Part shown: in pieces, positions 1-12,290 of the stretch
Numbering within the stretch: the first letter of the stretch is position 1
How the letters are laid out: each line of letters starts with the position of its first letter
Source: Neopestalotiopsis rosae
Lineage: Eukaryota; Ascomycota; Sordariomycetes; Amphisphaeriales; Sporocadaceae
Reading direction: 5' to 3'
NCBI GenBank assembly: GCA_023078685.1
Contig: JALGAS010000010.1
Coordinates: 930,001-994,000, forward strand
DNA: 64,000 bases
Notes under the pieces: model-generated
The model's database searches: none
Seen by the model: only the letters and a program-made list of their open reading frames with translations
What the model was told of the DNA's origin: nothing
Translations under genes and position numbers: made by a program

Positions 1-330
1 GCAGGAGTTCAGGGACGTATCAAAGACTTTTCTGTGCTCAAGCCTTCCGAGGACAGCGATGAGTTATACTTTACCTGTGGCAGCAGCGACGGCAAGATCC
101 GTGTTTTCCGAACGAGCCTTGCGGAGCTGAAGAAGGCCAAAAAGGTCCAGGACAAGGAGAAGAAGCAGGTGGGCAAGCTGCTAGGAGCCTATGACACGCA
201 AAACAGAATCACTTGCTTGGAGGCATTTGTTATGATACCCAGACCCGAAGGCATAGAGGATAGCGAGGATGAGCTCGAGGATGATGACTCGTCGGATGAC
301 GACGATGAGGACGACGAGGACGAAGAATGA
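1..330 (+). CDS. Mak11/PAK1IP1-like WD40 protein, 3' end only
   Basis: The frame is open from the first base of the window, so the 5' part lies outside it. The visible 109 residues begin with a WD40 strand set (GSSDGKIRVFR near residue 28), then a basic helix (ELKKAKKVQDKEKKQ), a last partial repeat, and an acidic tail of about 25 Asp/Glu/Ser residues before TGA. This order of last blade, KKxxK linker and acidic tail fits the Mak11/PAK1IP1 family, WD40 proteins needed for 60S ribosomal subunit maturation in the nucleolus. Family assignment is from pattern recognition; a different nucleolar WD40 protein is possible because only the tail is seen. Confidence 0.62.
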   Translation, partial: AGVQGRIKDFSVLKPSEDSDELYFTCGSSDGKIRVFRTSLAELKKAKKVQDKEKKQVGKLLGAYDTQNRITCLEAFVMIPRPEGIEDSEDELEDDDSSDDDDEDDEDEE

Positions 331-2091
331 TTGAAAAGTAATAGTCAATATATGACTGGTTGAATCCAATTCTGGTGTGTGGCTCATGCATGCAGATATG
401 ATGAAAAGCTGCTGCCTCTTCGGGCATTTTACTTGTTTGTGGCTGCACTCGAATCAGACATGTCACTCTGGATAACAGGGAAAATATCCGCCGAGTGTGT
501 TGCACAACATTAAACACTGATATGTCAAGGGCGGCGGGGTCGGATACGGCCAAGGTTGCTAGACTTTGTTCGAGTCACGACTGAGCTGGCGAGTTGAGGT
601 GTAAGAAAATAACTTGCATAGGTTGGATGCTCAATGACCCGATTGGGCGATATGAAGCAACGACATGAACGCAAAAGCGGCACGACATGGCCGAGTGCAT
701 GCATCGTATCGCGGAGAGATAGAGAGGAGTAGATGATTTGCGAAGCCGGGCCAGACCCTGGGTAAACAACAAATGATCAACCCCTCAACTTGCCCAGAGA
801 TGTTGTGTTGCAGCAGGAGATCGAAAACAATCGGGCGGCACCACCCAAACCACCGCCCCAGTGCCGGACAACATGCGCCGCGAGAAGCGCATTCCTTCGC
901 ACTAGGTACCGGTCAAGAGTGTGGGGTAGCGCTGCACATCAGTGGGCAGCTAAGAGTCATGCGCGTCGCCCGGACTGGAGCTGGGGCGTGCTGGGGTTCT
1001 TGTTAGCAGGGGAAGCGAGGGGGAGCGAGGGGAGAAAGCCACCAAGGCCACTGAGCGGGCCAGCATGTGATTCTGACAAGAATTTTTTAGTCTTGTAGCG
1101 GCCATGGAAAGCAGCCTCAAAGGTGGAGTCTGGTGTCGAAGGCGCCTAACCACAAATCTCGTGTCCCTGAGACCATTGTACGAGGATTGAGCCAGGTGCC
1201 CACTGGCAACCGGGCGGGTGGTGGTTCCATGAGACCACTAAAGCAACAGCTCATTGTCAGCTCAGGGCGTGTAATGTTTTGGCCCATTGGGCCCTCAAAC
1301 AGGCAAGGTCGGGTCTTGCAGCGCCTTGTCATGTACTTATTTCCGCCGAAGCTTCATTCGGGTTCGTGCCAGTCAACAAGTGGTTCCAATCCAGTCCAGA
1401 CGAGAGAGAGAGCACTGAAGAAAAGATGAAGCCAATGTATGTACCTTGATCGAATGCAACCCCTACTACCAAGGTACCTCGAGACCTCCATTACCTCCTA
1501 ACCCCCCTCTTTCTTCAGTGCGTCCAGTCTGGTGCAAATCAATCAATCAATGCTTTCCCATTATTCGTTTGGTTACTCCACTGCTCGAGCCTAAGGTGTC
1601 TCAACCCATTTACGGTACCGCTTGGATGCAAGAATGAGGAGAAGAAGAGAAGGGACGAGGAAGAAGAGGAGAAGTACCGTGGGTTCATTCATTTAGTAGG
1701 AAACTCTCGCCCTATCTTCTGTCTTGTAAACACACGAATTCAACCTTCTTTCACACTTCAGACACCAGACACACACTTTGTCTGCCGCTACTTAAGTGAA
1801 TCGATCCATCTGGTCTTATTATTTCTTTTGCAATCCGCGTCTGTTGTGTGGGTCGAGGGACCTGTCATAGTGCCAAATCCATCCATCGTCCCCAATCATA
1901 TTACGAACTATATCCCTACACCCTCAAGCGAAAACTAAACCTAGTGCTTGCTGTCCCAGCATCGACCAGAACTTTTTTCTTTTTCCTCTTTTCTTTCTTT
2001 CACAATCTGATGCAAGTCAAGTAATCTCGCGTGCAACAAAAACGAGATCCCACGCCCTCGGAACCTTAGCCGACAGCCAATTCATATCTGC
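331..2091. other. intergenic: Mak11-like 3' flank and INSIG promoter/leader
   Basis: No coding region is convincing here. It holds the 3' flank of the WD40 gene, an AATC microsatellite (about 1537-1550), an AG-rich purine run (about 1625-1675) and a strongly pyrimidine-rich tract (about 1970-2000), the kind of CT-rich stretch often seen just upstream of transcription starts in filamentous fungi. Confidence 0.6.
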
Positions 2092-2297
2092 ATGTGACCC
2101 AAAACATCCGAGCTTTCCCAACGGCCGAGACATCTAGTACCAGCTGGCCAGCGAAGAGGAGGGAAAGCAGCACCAGCAACAGCCATTGTACACAGTCGCG
2201 AGCTTCTTTCAGCCATTGCGACCAATTCTGCCACAACCCTTTGCTTATGAGAGCAAAGAGGGAAACCGCAGGAATCGACGGCAACATACATACGTGA
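2092..2297 (+). promoter_or_regulatory. upstream ORFs in the leader of the INSIG gene, including a start-stop uORF
   Basis: ATG at 2092 is followed directly by TGA (2092-2097), a minimal start-stop uORF. A second uORF of 16 codons plus stop runs 2247-2297. Both precede the main ATG at 2411. If the transcript starts in or before the CT-rich tract they lie in the 5' leader and could damp translation; the leader extent is inferred. Confidence 0.45.
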
Positions 2298-2410
2298 CAG
2301 TTTCACCAGAAGCTGTCTTCGAGAAACCCAAAACAGCAACAAGCCGGTCAATCCGCCGAGGGGCAGACGAACTAGCAAAAACAGCGACAACAGACTCGTT
2401 CACGAAAGCC

Positions 2411-3739
2411 ATGTCTGCAAACCAAGACGGCCCTCCGCTATTGCGGCCGATCCCCCGCCGCCCTTTCAAGCTCAACTTGTCCGGTCCGACACCACCGGAA
2501 GACGAAGACAATGACGAACCTCAGGTCGTAGCCCATAGCCCTCCACACACAAGCTCGAGTGGAATGCTCAACCTCGACTTCCTCAACAGGCGGCTCTTGG
2601 ATCCGAGGTCGAACACGCCAGGGCAGCATGAGCCGGGTTCTGCATCTGGGGACATTAGCCGCGCGCAATCCTACATGAACCTCACGAGTTCGACCCTATT
2701 TGGCATATACTCGCCTACGACCTATGGGCGGGATCGATATGACCAGGACGAAATGACGACACCCTGGGGCACGGGAGCCGAGACACCAGCGAAGAAGTTG
2801 AGTCTGGACGAGCCACATTACGAGATTCAAAAGGAGAGGGGGAGGCAGATGCGCCGCCGGTCCTCGTTACATCCGACATCAAGACCAGCTCCACTGTCCA
2901 CGCCCGCGACGGTCTTTTACATGGGACTGAGGTCACTGCTGCTGTTTGGGCTTGGTATACTCTACGGCCTCATGATTGTCAGTTTTCAGGACAGACACAA
3001 ACTGGGGAGGCTACAGATGGACGAGATTAGCCAGTCTACGGCATCCCATGTTCCATTCATTGCATTCTGGGGCGTCGCGGGAATCGCCCTTGGTGCCCTG
3101 CTCCCCTGGTTCGACGGTGTTTGGGAGAGCGTTTTCGGCCAAGACGACCAATTTGAGTCAGCCACGGAACATGCAATTAGCTCCGAGGAGGATGAGGAAG
3201 ATCAAGCAACCGACTGGGGATTGGCTATCCGAGGAATTGGTGCCTTCGTCGGTATCGTGTTTGCCATTGTAAGTTGACGCGTCAAAAATGCCCGTCCCAC
3301 GGATGCGAGAGATTGATTTGCTGACCACTATCGATAGCGGAAAACACATTGGGCGTCCACAATGCAACTCTCGTTGAGTCTGGCCCTGGTGAACCCCTTT
3401 CTGTGGTACTTGATCGACCGCTCGAAGCCAGGCTTTCTCCTATCGTCTGCGGTTGGCCTGGTGGGCTCCGCCATTGTAATGAGCCTCAAGCCAGACATGG
3501 TACCCGCCCCCACCAGTTTATTGTCATTTGACGTCCAGCAAGCGAACTCCTCCTCGAATGGGGTGGACCCGCCCACTATGCTTGGGGGACTAGCGAGCCA
3601 ACCCGCTGTAGAAAAGGGCATTTGGATGCTGAGTATCCTGTTTTGCTGCTGTCTTTGTTTTGGTAACATTGGGCGGCGTCTGGCATTGAATCGGTCTGCA
3701 AGCACAAAAGGGAGGTGGGCCGAGCAAAAGACTGGCTAA
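2411..3739 (+). CDS. INSIG-family ER membrane protein
   Basis: Two exons, 2411-3268 and 3338-3739, joined in phase 0 across a 69-nt intron (GTAAGT donor, CTGAC branch motif, TAG acceptor), give 419 aa. I chose the ATG at 2411 because upstream in-frame sequence has no ATG. Residues 1-170 are polar and Pro/Ser-rich. The membrane part starts near residue 175 (a hydrophobic segment GLRSLLLFGLGILYGLMIV), continues with a second segment, and after the intron has the LWYLIDRSKPGF stretch typical of INSIG proteins (human INSIGs have a similar W-x-x-x-DRSRSGF), then two more hydrophobic segments. INSIG proteins sit in the ER membrane, bind sterols and control HMG-CoA reductase or SREBP-SCAP; fungal relatives are Nsg1/Nsg2 and Ins1. 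Leader uORFs suggest translational control. Confidence 0.83.
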
Positions 3740-6700
3740 GTAATATTGGACATGGGGAGAAAATTGCATGATACCCCGGCCTCTTTTCTACCATGTACAC
3801 CTATGGCTTGGAAGAGAGGCTTTTCATCTAGGATATATTAGGCATTCGGCCTGCGTATAGCAAAGCCAAAAAGGGATTTGGGATTAAATAACTTCTCGGC
3901 TCATTTGGAAAGGCGATTGGCATGGTCTTGGGACTTGTTTGGATATTTGGGGCATCGGTTTGGCTATGGGTATTGATATCAGCGCAGGCATTTGGTAATT
4001 TGTATTGGGTATCAACGGACATGTTGACCGGGACGGCAAGGAATGTGTATTACCATTTTGAGTAGCACCAGATCCAAAGCCATGACTTTACCATCTCAAT
4101 GATGCTGCTCTTGGAGCTCTCTACGACGTGATGCCATGTTTCTTTCCTTCCCATGCCTGCGATGTTCTGGAATGAACTGAGGCTTGCTAAGCGGCGTGTA
4201 AGAGCTCTAGTGCTCTCATGCTTGATTCCGGGCGGATCTTTGCAAGGCGTCGTCGCACTTTCGCCTGATGTGACGAGTTTTCTTGAAGCTCTTGACTGCA
4301 CGGAGGATGTATGCAAGATGTTGGCGAGAGGTAATACACCTGTGGCACCATTTCAATGAGTTCTCGATTCACACTATCATCGCTGAAGAATCAGCCAGGG
4401 GACGGGGAGACCTACATAGTAATGTCCATCTTGCGCTGGAGTCAAGCGTAATGTTTCGTGACAAGTCAATCCCACCACCCCTTGGTCGTCGTCTTGCCTA
4501 GAGGAAGCTCGCTGTTGCCTCCGGGATAATGAATAGGGGATCCCGAAAAGGTCAATGTTGGGGCCCAACAGTGAAGTACCTGCGCGGCACATGAACAGAT
4601 TACCCCTTCATTGACCACGTGAACCTGACGTGATCCAGTCAAAGCGCTCGCCGAGGACGGTAATATTTATTTATGAAGGCAAACCCCTGATATGCTGGGC
4701 CGTAGGATCCGAGTTCCTTTGATAACACCCCCGATATGTGCCTTTGGTTTCGTAAGCGGTGACAAGTGTAAGATGCCGCGACTTGTAGCCATGTCCATGG
4801 TTGATGGCTATCGCTTTTGACAGTCCTCAAAGAATTGAATCGTCGTCGCATCTGGACTGGTTTTGGAATATAAATCTCATAATACGGGGTTGCGGTAAAT
4901 CTGTCTTGGCCAAGTGGCCTGGCTTTCAACGTATGGGACGGATTGCCATTGTCACAATCGTAAGATGCCACGGAAGTTTGAGAATTCTTCGAGATCAGAT
5001 CTCATTCATAGTCATTCAAGATTTTTGTGAGTATTTTGCGACTCATCTCGTGACATAATCGGAATGCTTCTTGCCTCGACTGAGATTTTCTGGTCGGTCC
5101 ACCGACGAGGTTACGGCGACAGGTGAACCATATCTGGAAGCAAAGTACCAAGGCGGAAGCCTGGAACGATACCGTGGAACTCTGGTATCGTCATCAAGGG
5201 TGGTGTCGAAGGGATATGCAGTTTCCTCCACCTCTGAAATTATCCGAAGCAAGCCTGGGCCGATGACTACTAGAGACTAATGATCATCTACTCTAAGCCT
5301 CGTAAGTGATTACTACATGAAGGGAGGCAAGACTTTAATGTTGAGCTCTAGAGTTCTCGTCAAATGTATCTACTAAGCAGTGTTAGAGTCGATAGTCTAA
5401 GAAAGCAAAGGCGAGTCACAAAACTGTCCCACTATCACCACTCTTGAGTAGATCAAGATAGAGACGGACTTGATCGGTATCTACCGATTATTCCGAACCG
5501 GCAATATTGGAGCAGATCCATCTTTACGCGGACTGTTATAGAAAATATTATGTTGAATATACATGTTCTGATTGTGAGTAGCGCAGTCCGTGTAAGTACA
5601 ATATGATTAGATTTGTTGCAGAACAGGAACTCACGGGTAGGTCGCTTTGTAGACTTGACCAGACACTTCTCCCACAACCAAGTAGAATGTTCTAATTTTC
5701 ATATCGCAATGATCGATCTAGAGTGATCGCGGGTAATGCCGTGATCAGAAGAGTGCTGTATATATCAGGTGGCAGAAAAGCTCGCATTCCGAAACCGGTC
5801 GCAATGCCCAAGGAATTAGTGAATATACCACGATTTGCCGACATAGATAGTTGGGTCACTAGTCAAGCAAGGATGAATGCTATTCTTTACTACAGGCAAA
5901 GTCTAGAAAGATTGAGCTCTTCTAGAAACAATGAATTCCAGATTCAAGCCCTGGGTTCCCTCCCAGCACGGCATGTCCGTCCGCGTTCATGCTATGGAGG
6001 ACGCAAGTTGGAGGGCGCGGGAATAAAGAATGAAACCCGGATACTGTGTCAAGCAGATGGCAGCATTAACCGTGTGTTTAGAACGATTACTGACCCATGT
6101 TGGCCTTCCAACTGCAGCTGTCTCTTTCGGATTTTGAGTTGTTCTATGATACGATCATTGACTGGCAAATATCAAAAAGGGGTCGTCGACAAATCATGAG
6201 AAGAAATTGGTTGGGAGTTTCGGACTAAGCAGAATGCAATAGTCATGACTTGCCTGGATCTGAGACACGTAACCACAAAAATACCGGTAGCTTGTCGTAC
6301 CCAAAATGCAGTCTCAAAGTTTATGCGTACAACGGCTTAGAGTGCCAAGAAAGCTGTCCAAACGCTGCTCAACATATTCTTGCGGACTTGCCTATTTTAT
6401 CGTCGAGATGAGACTGAAGATACGGGATTTCTTTTTTTGTTTTACTCAAGGTTCGTATACAAAAGACTTGCGAATCCAGCCGAGGTCCATCGCCAATATG
6501 CGAGATATGTCGAATAAACTCGGCACTATGATCTTTGTCAGAATCCCACACTGGCTCAGCTCTGACAGGACGTCCGCTGGATCATGGAATCCTGTCACTG
6601 AAGTAAAGCACTGAGTGGTGGTTGCATATGTACAACCACTTCGTTAGGCACCCTGATGCGAGAATAAGAAAATCTCAAGAGGATGAGGCGATGCTAAGCG

Positions 6701-9700
6701 ACGTGATCCTGAGAGGGCGCGCAAAGTCCAATTTGCCGAAGAACAGAGTACCGAGTCGGTGACCACCTTTGCCTTCGCGGTCAGCGTGAAGTCGACGCAT
6801 CATCACTGGCTCTATTTGGAGCTCTGGACTTTTGAGTGTGAAAGTGCTACACCGGGCCGAGACAGAGCGTTCGAATTCCATAGGTCTAGCTAAACGCCGA
6901 AAGCTGCAAGATCAAGCCACAATGCTTAATACTGTCCCAAGCAACCAACCATTGCTCTCGGTTCCCAGTATCATAGAGGTAGCGTTTACCAACCTTGAGG
7001 ATATGCAGCCCCTAGAGTCCTCAACGCTGTGGCTTGAACCTTGGGACCTGGAAAGGCTGGCTCTGCGTGAAGACATGCATTTGGAGAACAGCAGCTTGAG
7101 CAGCTAGATTGCCTAGGTTAGACGGCTGGCCTTTTGGAAAATTAGGGGTCTGCGCCGCCTAATGAATTTCGAAAGCCAGCCGTGAGCGGAAGAGCGCCGC
7201 TGAAGTCCATTGGCTCTCGGCCGAGACGGGGAATCGACCTCCGAACTGCCACAAAACATGGCTGAACTTGGAGTGCAGTTTGGCACTCTGCTCCATTTGT
7301 CATTCAAGTGGCCTCTACTCAAGACCTGGGGCAATATATGACTCGCATACTTGGTCCAGTGAGGCGAGTGCCTGGCCAATGGTGGAAGTTGAAGTTGGCA
7401 GTAAAGAACACGAGGCAGCGATTTCGTTAGGATGGAGAGATCTAGGAGATCCATTCAAGCGTCATAGGTGAGGCTGAAAGGAGCGCCTCCCTAATGTAAT
7501 GGGGGGTAGCTGACCTCGAACTATCTGGGTTAGGGGAGTAGCTTCAAGGCACGGGTATTGCGGGACAGAGATCCAAGGACACGCGGCCCTTTGGCTTGTT
7601 TCCTGGGTTTTGTTTCCAGGACAGAATTCTGCCGCCAAAGAGAGGAATCTCATTGCCCATATCCATCGCGGTTGCGGCAGTAGGTGAATCTGCACGAGCC
7701 GGGGGGCAATTTAGATTTGAGGTGCTCAAAGGTGATAGGTGCGAGGACGCGGCGCACGTGCCGAATGAGGTATCAGACTTAGATCTATGAGCTAATAAAG
7801 GCCGCCGGCAAGGACAGGTCAGGGTCTGTTTTTGCTGGGGCAGGATTTCCAAGGACGGGCCGGCGTGTTGGGTTGGCTTGGTTGGTTCTCCTTGCGCTGC
7901 GAGATCAGGTCGGCATAGTCGGTCAGGTCTTTGAACAAAGAGGTAGAGATGCCGTTAGCGGTATGGTCGCGATGAAGCTCGATTGTCCGGCAACGGGTCG
8001 GCCCCGGGAATCAGAGCAGCAGCAGAGGATCAGAGCTGATTCCTTCACTATGCCCTAGGCCCCTTAGCAGCCGCTAAGCTAAGCGGAGGCTGAGAAGTCA
8101 CTAATGAGCCATTCGGGAATGTCAAGAGAACTAATGGCAGCCATGTAGCGGTACCTGTCGCATTCCTGGGCAAGTCAACCGTCAAAGAAGCTCTAGGTCG
8201 AACTTCTACCGTGCATGTGGTAAGCCAGGGAGCTCTAACAGCTCTAATAGTGCGCTATCAAGAGCATGTTGCTGATCTTGGGGCATTTCTAGGCAACGAG
8301 CTTGCGCCAAAAGGAAACGGATGAGAAGTGTGCCGTGTCCAGACTGATGATGAATTTTTCGTTTCACCGCCGGGCAAATGATCGAGATGTTGTTGTATGC
8401 TGTGCCCAAAGCAGGAACACTCGAACACATTCTGCACCTCGAAATGGCGACATGACAGTAGCGTGGCTAATGTATTGCGGCGCGTGGCTTGATTATGCTA
8501 CTGAAAAGGTGCGCAGTGTTGAAGCTCGAAAAAGTCGTGACGCATGTGAGTACAGGGGTCCAGGTCTAGATGATTCAATCCATGTCAGCATGGCAAGCAT
8601 GGCCTTTGGGCGCCCAAACCCTAAAAATGGTCTTTCTGGAGAAGACCGACAAGCTGGTAGACAGCTTTCGGGTGGTTTGAGCAGTGTTTGTTTGGCATAT
8701 CGATATTGACAGCCACTATCACGACAGTGAATACAGCAATTGCCATTGTTCTTTTTCGCTTTCTTTGCCTTCTATGCTCTAGATTGCCCCTTGCATTTTC
8801 ACAAACGGCCAAAGTGGCTGCGCTTTATGCAACTCAGCTAACCTTATATTTATCCCCGAAATGCCCCTCCCCGCGCGCGCCCGCCGAGCTCGCAGGTCAG
8901 CCAAGTACGTCACAAACTCTGGGGCTCGACTCCATGGGGGCGCGGTAGTCAGCCAGTATTGTATGTACTACCAGCAAATATAAGAGTCATCGTTCTGTAC
9001 TTGGACGATAATAGCAACCAGCTCGCCATTCTCTGTATTCAACTCATCGCCTCTGCAGTAAAACAAGACTTGAATCCATCTTAATTAGTAGTTTGATCAC
9101 ATATCATGTTTTTGTGCGTCTCTCTTAGATTGAAAGCTAGGTACCTCTTCCAGATACGGAGAGAAGTTGCAACCCGCAGACTTACGAAAGCATCCAAGCG
9201 TCGGCCAGTAAAGGAAAGAGCGTACGAAGGCACAACTTTGCTTCAAGTTTGCAACATGTTGAATCTTTTCTCTTCTCATATGAATCGTAGACAGGCAAAC
9301 TGTCGTGTATACGCCCAAATCTCAGGGACCGATTGCCTATTTGGATCAGGTCTCCTCAACCCGCGAATGTAGGGACTCTTTGATCTCAGCACAGTTTCAA
9401 ACTTATTTTTTCTGTTGACCATTTCTCTCTCATTTTTTTGACTCTCGCGTGGACGATTCAAGGGTCCTGCAGCCAACCCGGCGGATGCTCCACATTGTAG
9501 GTAATTCTGTATCCTCGACTCAGGCGGTAATGGGCGGGTTTCCAATCAATGCTTGGCAAAGAAAATGGCAGAGCCAAATGCGTACCATAGCCGCAAATCT
9601 CATCGAGATCTTCGGCCGTCTTTTTGCACCTCTCCAGCCAATAGCAACCCGCCAAACCTCGACAATGGCCGTTGAAGTACCGGTACTGACGCATTCTCGT

Positions 9701-10550
9701 CGGTCTCGCAAAATACGTACCTCTTTTTCTCTCGTCTCGTCTCTCTCTTCGCGTGGTGGCTCACCTCTGCTCAATTGCCTTGAGACAAGCAGGGCCCCTA
9801 CACACGACCCTAGGGCCCCTCCACACCCTTCTGTCGGGACGCAACGCACTTCTGGATTTGCGCATACATGTATGATGACCTCCTACATCTTGGACAACGC
9901 GCCACGCTCCGCAGAACTCCGTTTGAACACGGCCCAAACTTTTGTTATACTACCATAATCCCAAATGCTCTGAAAGCTGTCTGCATCCCCCAAACGCTAT
10001 TAGGCGTCTCAGTCACTACTACCCGGTTCTCCTGCTGATCCCCAATCAGCCTTCGACCAAACGTTGCCCCATGTGGATACGAATAGCATCACCAAGCTGT
10101 CACGGCGATTACCATCCTTGAGGAGCTGCCACTGTTACTGCTACTACTACTTTTGATCTACACCAGACCTACCACCTATTACTACTCACCCTCCCTCTTC
10201 TAATCAGAAGATCTATCTCGGCAGGGATCATATCCGTCCAGCGCATTTCAGTATCTATGCTATTAACAGACTACTCGACGCTCTTCCTGTCTATCCTAAT
10301 TCATAGCCGTCATTGCCACTGGTCAACCATATTACTAGGGACAGGTTCGAAATAAGCTTGCATACATCCTGTGGTTTGGCATCATACATAACCGAGGAGC
10401 ACCAAATTGGGTTGTCTGCATCTGCGGTCTTGCAATCTACATAACATATATATTTTTTGAGTTGATCGGATATACGTGCATCGTGGCGCAGATATTAGGC
10501 CTCGACTCTAGCATACCTGGCACAAGGGCTTGGGTGCCAAAATCACTTTC
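3740..10550. other. 6.8-kb stretch without a recognisable gene
   Basis: All six frames are broken into short ORFs. The longest plus-strand ones (5723-6199 and 9449-9958) start at GTG, have no recognisable domain and no persuasive splice partner. I saw no transposase, reverse transcriptase or terminal repeats, only one short imperfect hairpin near 7122-7183. A possible TATA-like AAATATAAG near 8975 precedes an 88-codon ORF at 9106-9372 that I cannot assign. The last kilobase is CT-rich and probably the promoter and leader of the LON/RING gene. Decayed transposon DNA or long regulatory spacer are both possible. Confidence 0.5.
7122..7183. repeat. imperfect inverted repeat (hairpin)
   Basis: The arm at 7122-7143 begins ACGGCTGGC and the arm at 7165-7183 ends with its exact complement GCCAGCCGT. 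The inner parts pair with small gaps, leaving a loop of about 20 nt. It may be a remnant of a small inverted-repeat element or chance; no target-site duplication was identified. Confidence 0.35.
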
Positions 10551-12290
10551 ATGTCCTCAGCTCAGGCACGCAACAGCCCGCCGATACCAGCGTCGTCTAC
10601 GTCGTCCCGAAGCCCCACGTCTCTGTCTTCGCGCTCCGAGAAGAGTGACACGCCGGTAGGGAACCCGGTAGGCACCGAGGATGTCGCCGCCGCCTCTGCT
10701 CTCCTCTTGAGCGGCGCCAAGGACGTTCGGGAGATTATCAGGCTGGTTCAGTGCGGCGTCTGTTCTCGCATCTTGCATCATCCTACTACCTTGTCCTGCG
10801 GGCGTAGCTGTTGCCAAAGCTGCATTCCGCCAACCTACCTACGAACCAACATATCCTGGCCCGCTACCGCCAACCGCCTCTATGGCTTCAAGTGCCCCTA
10901 TGAGGAGTGCAAAAAGGAGCACGCGATTGGAGATTGCAGTGTAGATGTCACCCTGAACAAGGTTCTCGACATCATACGTACAGTCGTGGAACGGGATCGC
11001 GAGGTTACGCTGACGCAGAATGTATCAACTCAGATTGTCATCCTCGATCAGTGGACTGTTGCAGGACTGTCGCCGATGGAAGAAAAAGGCGTCACGTCAC
11101 AAGTTATTCAGGGCAGGCGAATCGTATCGACTTACACCTTGGCCGAGAATGGGAAGCTGGATTATAAGTGCGAGGTCACCTATACTGCCATTGGGGCGAC
11201 CGAGGAGGAAGTAAGTGAAGGCGATGTGGCTGCTTTCACCAGCTTGAAAGAATCGGTGCGCACGGAAATGGATTGCCAAATCTGTTATGCGCTGTTCCTC
11301 GACCCAATTACAACGTCATGTGGCCATACCTTCTGTCGGAATTGCCTGAATCGGACTCTTACTCACTCAGAGCACTGTCCTATCTGCCGGCGAACGCTGT
11401 CTATTCAACCACACGCACCCTCTGGCTCCGCGCCATCGAATCGACGTCTGACGAAAATTATCAATGGATTCTGGGCGGACACAATTGCGGTACGAGCACA
11501 GACAGTCCGAGTCGAATTACAAGCCGAGCTAAGCGGCGAGTTTGATATTCCAATTTTCGTCTGCACGCTCTCATTCCCGGCCATGCCGACATTTCTACAT
11601 GTTTTCGAGCCCAGATACCGAAGAATGATACGACGAGCCATGGAAGGGGACCGCACTTTTGGTATGGTGCTCGGCTCGGCAACAACTGGCCCCGATGGTC
11701 GCAACTTTTGCGAGATCGGAACTTTGCTTCGGATTGTTAATATCGAATTTTTCCCCGATGGCCGGAGCCTGTTGGAGTCAGTTGGTATCTCACGTTTCAG
11801 AGTTCTTCGACATGGCGTGTTGGACGGCTATGTGGTAGGAAAAATTGAAAAGATTGATGATGTCAGTCTAGCTGACGAGGAGGCTATGGAAATTTCCGAG
11901 ACCATGAATGGCCAGGGTGTTCGGGATTTCATTCAGTCCAGGAGCGAAGAGCCAACAAATGCCACCGATCAGGATCCGCCCCAACAACTGGAAGAAGCAA
12001 ACGTGCTTACTGTCGAGGACCTTGAGACCAAGTCTACACGCGAACTTTTGGAGATTGGTATTACTTTTGTCACAAAGATGCGCGCACAGAGCGTGTCTTG
12101 GTTGACCGCACGAGTTTTGGCAGTCTTTGGGGAATGCCCGAATGATCCTGCCTTGTTTCCCTGGTGGTTTGCCAGTGTTCTCCCCGTGAGCGACGAAGAG
12201 AAGTACCGGCTACTTGGAACGTCTAGTGTTCGGCAGCGCATGAAGATCTGCTGCCGGTGGATTGTTGAATGGGAAGCAAGCAGATGGTGA
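10551..12290 (+). CDS. RING-RING-LON substrate-binding domain protein (LONRF-like E3 ligase)
   Basis: A single 579-aa frame from ATG 10551; the in-frame codons just upstream contain no ATG. After a Ser/Pro-rich N terminus, residues about 68-115 hold a first, somewhat divergent RING (CGVC, then a Cys-rich LSCGRSCCQSC, then CPYEEC). Residues about 242-285 hold a canonical C3HC4 RING (CQIC, CGHTFCRNC, CPIC). Residues about 335-560 form an ATP-dependent-protease LON N-terminal-type domain, including FPAMPTFLHVFEPRYR and a Trp-rich C terminus. The architecture matches LONRF proteins, probable RING E3 ubiquitin ligases whose LON domain binds substrate. The final codons read ASRW then stop; a GTGAGC immediately before the stop could act as a donor, so a spliced extension cannot be excluded. 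It converges with the Clr5 gene. Confidence 0.87.
   Translation: MSSAQARNSPPIPASSTSSRSPTSLSSRSEKSDTPVGNPVGTEDVAAASALLLSGAKDVREIIRLVQCGVCSRILHHPTTLSCGRSCCQSCIPPTYLRTNISWPATANRLYGFKCPYEECKKEHAIGDCSVDVTLNKVLDIIRTVVERDREVTLTQNVSTQIVILDQWTVAGLSPMEEKGVTSQVIQGRRIVSTYTLAENGKLDYKCEVTYTAIGATEEEVSEGDVAAFTSLKESVRTEMDCQICYALFLDPITTSCGHTFCRNCLNRTLTHSEHCPICRRTLSIQPHAPSGSAPSNRRLTKIINGFWADTIAVRAQTVRVELQAELSGEFDIPIFVCTLSFPAMPTFLHVFEPRYRRMIRRAMEGDRTFGMVLGSATTGPDGRNFCEIGTLLRIVNIEFFPDGRSLLESVGISRFRVLRHGVLDGYVVGKIEKIDDVSLADEEAMEISETMNGQGVRDFIQSRSEEPTNATDQDPPQQLEEANVLTVEDLETKSTRELLEIGITFVTKMRAQSVSWLTARVLAVFGECPNDPALFPWWFASVLPVSDEEKYRLLGTSSVRQRMKICCRWIVEWEASRW

Noticed and set aside
5723..6199. 158-codon plus-strand ORF
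   Set aside because: GTG start, no domain and no neighbouring exon; not supported as a gene.
9449..9958. 169-codon plus-strand ORF in the gene-poor region
   Set aside because: Starts with GTG, no recognised motif, probably leader or promoter DNA of the LON/RING gene.
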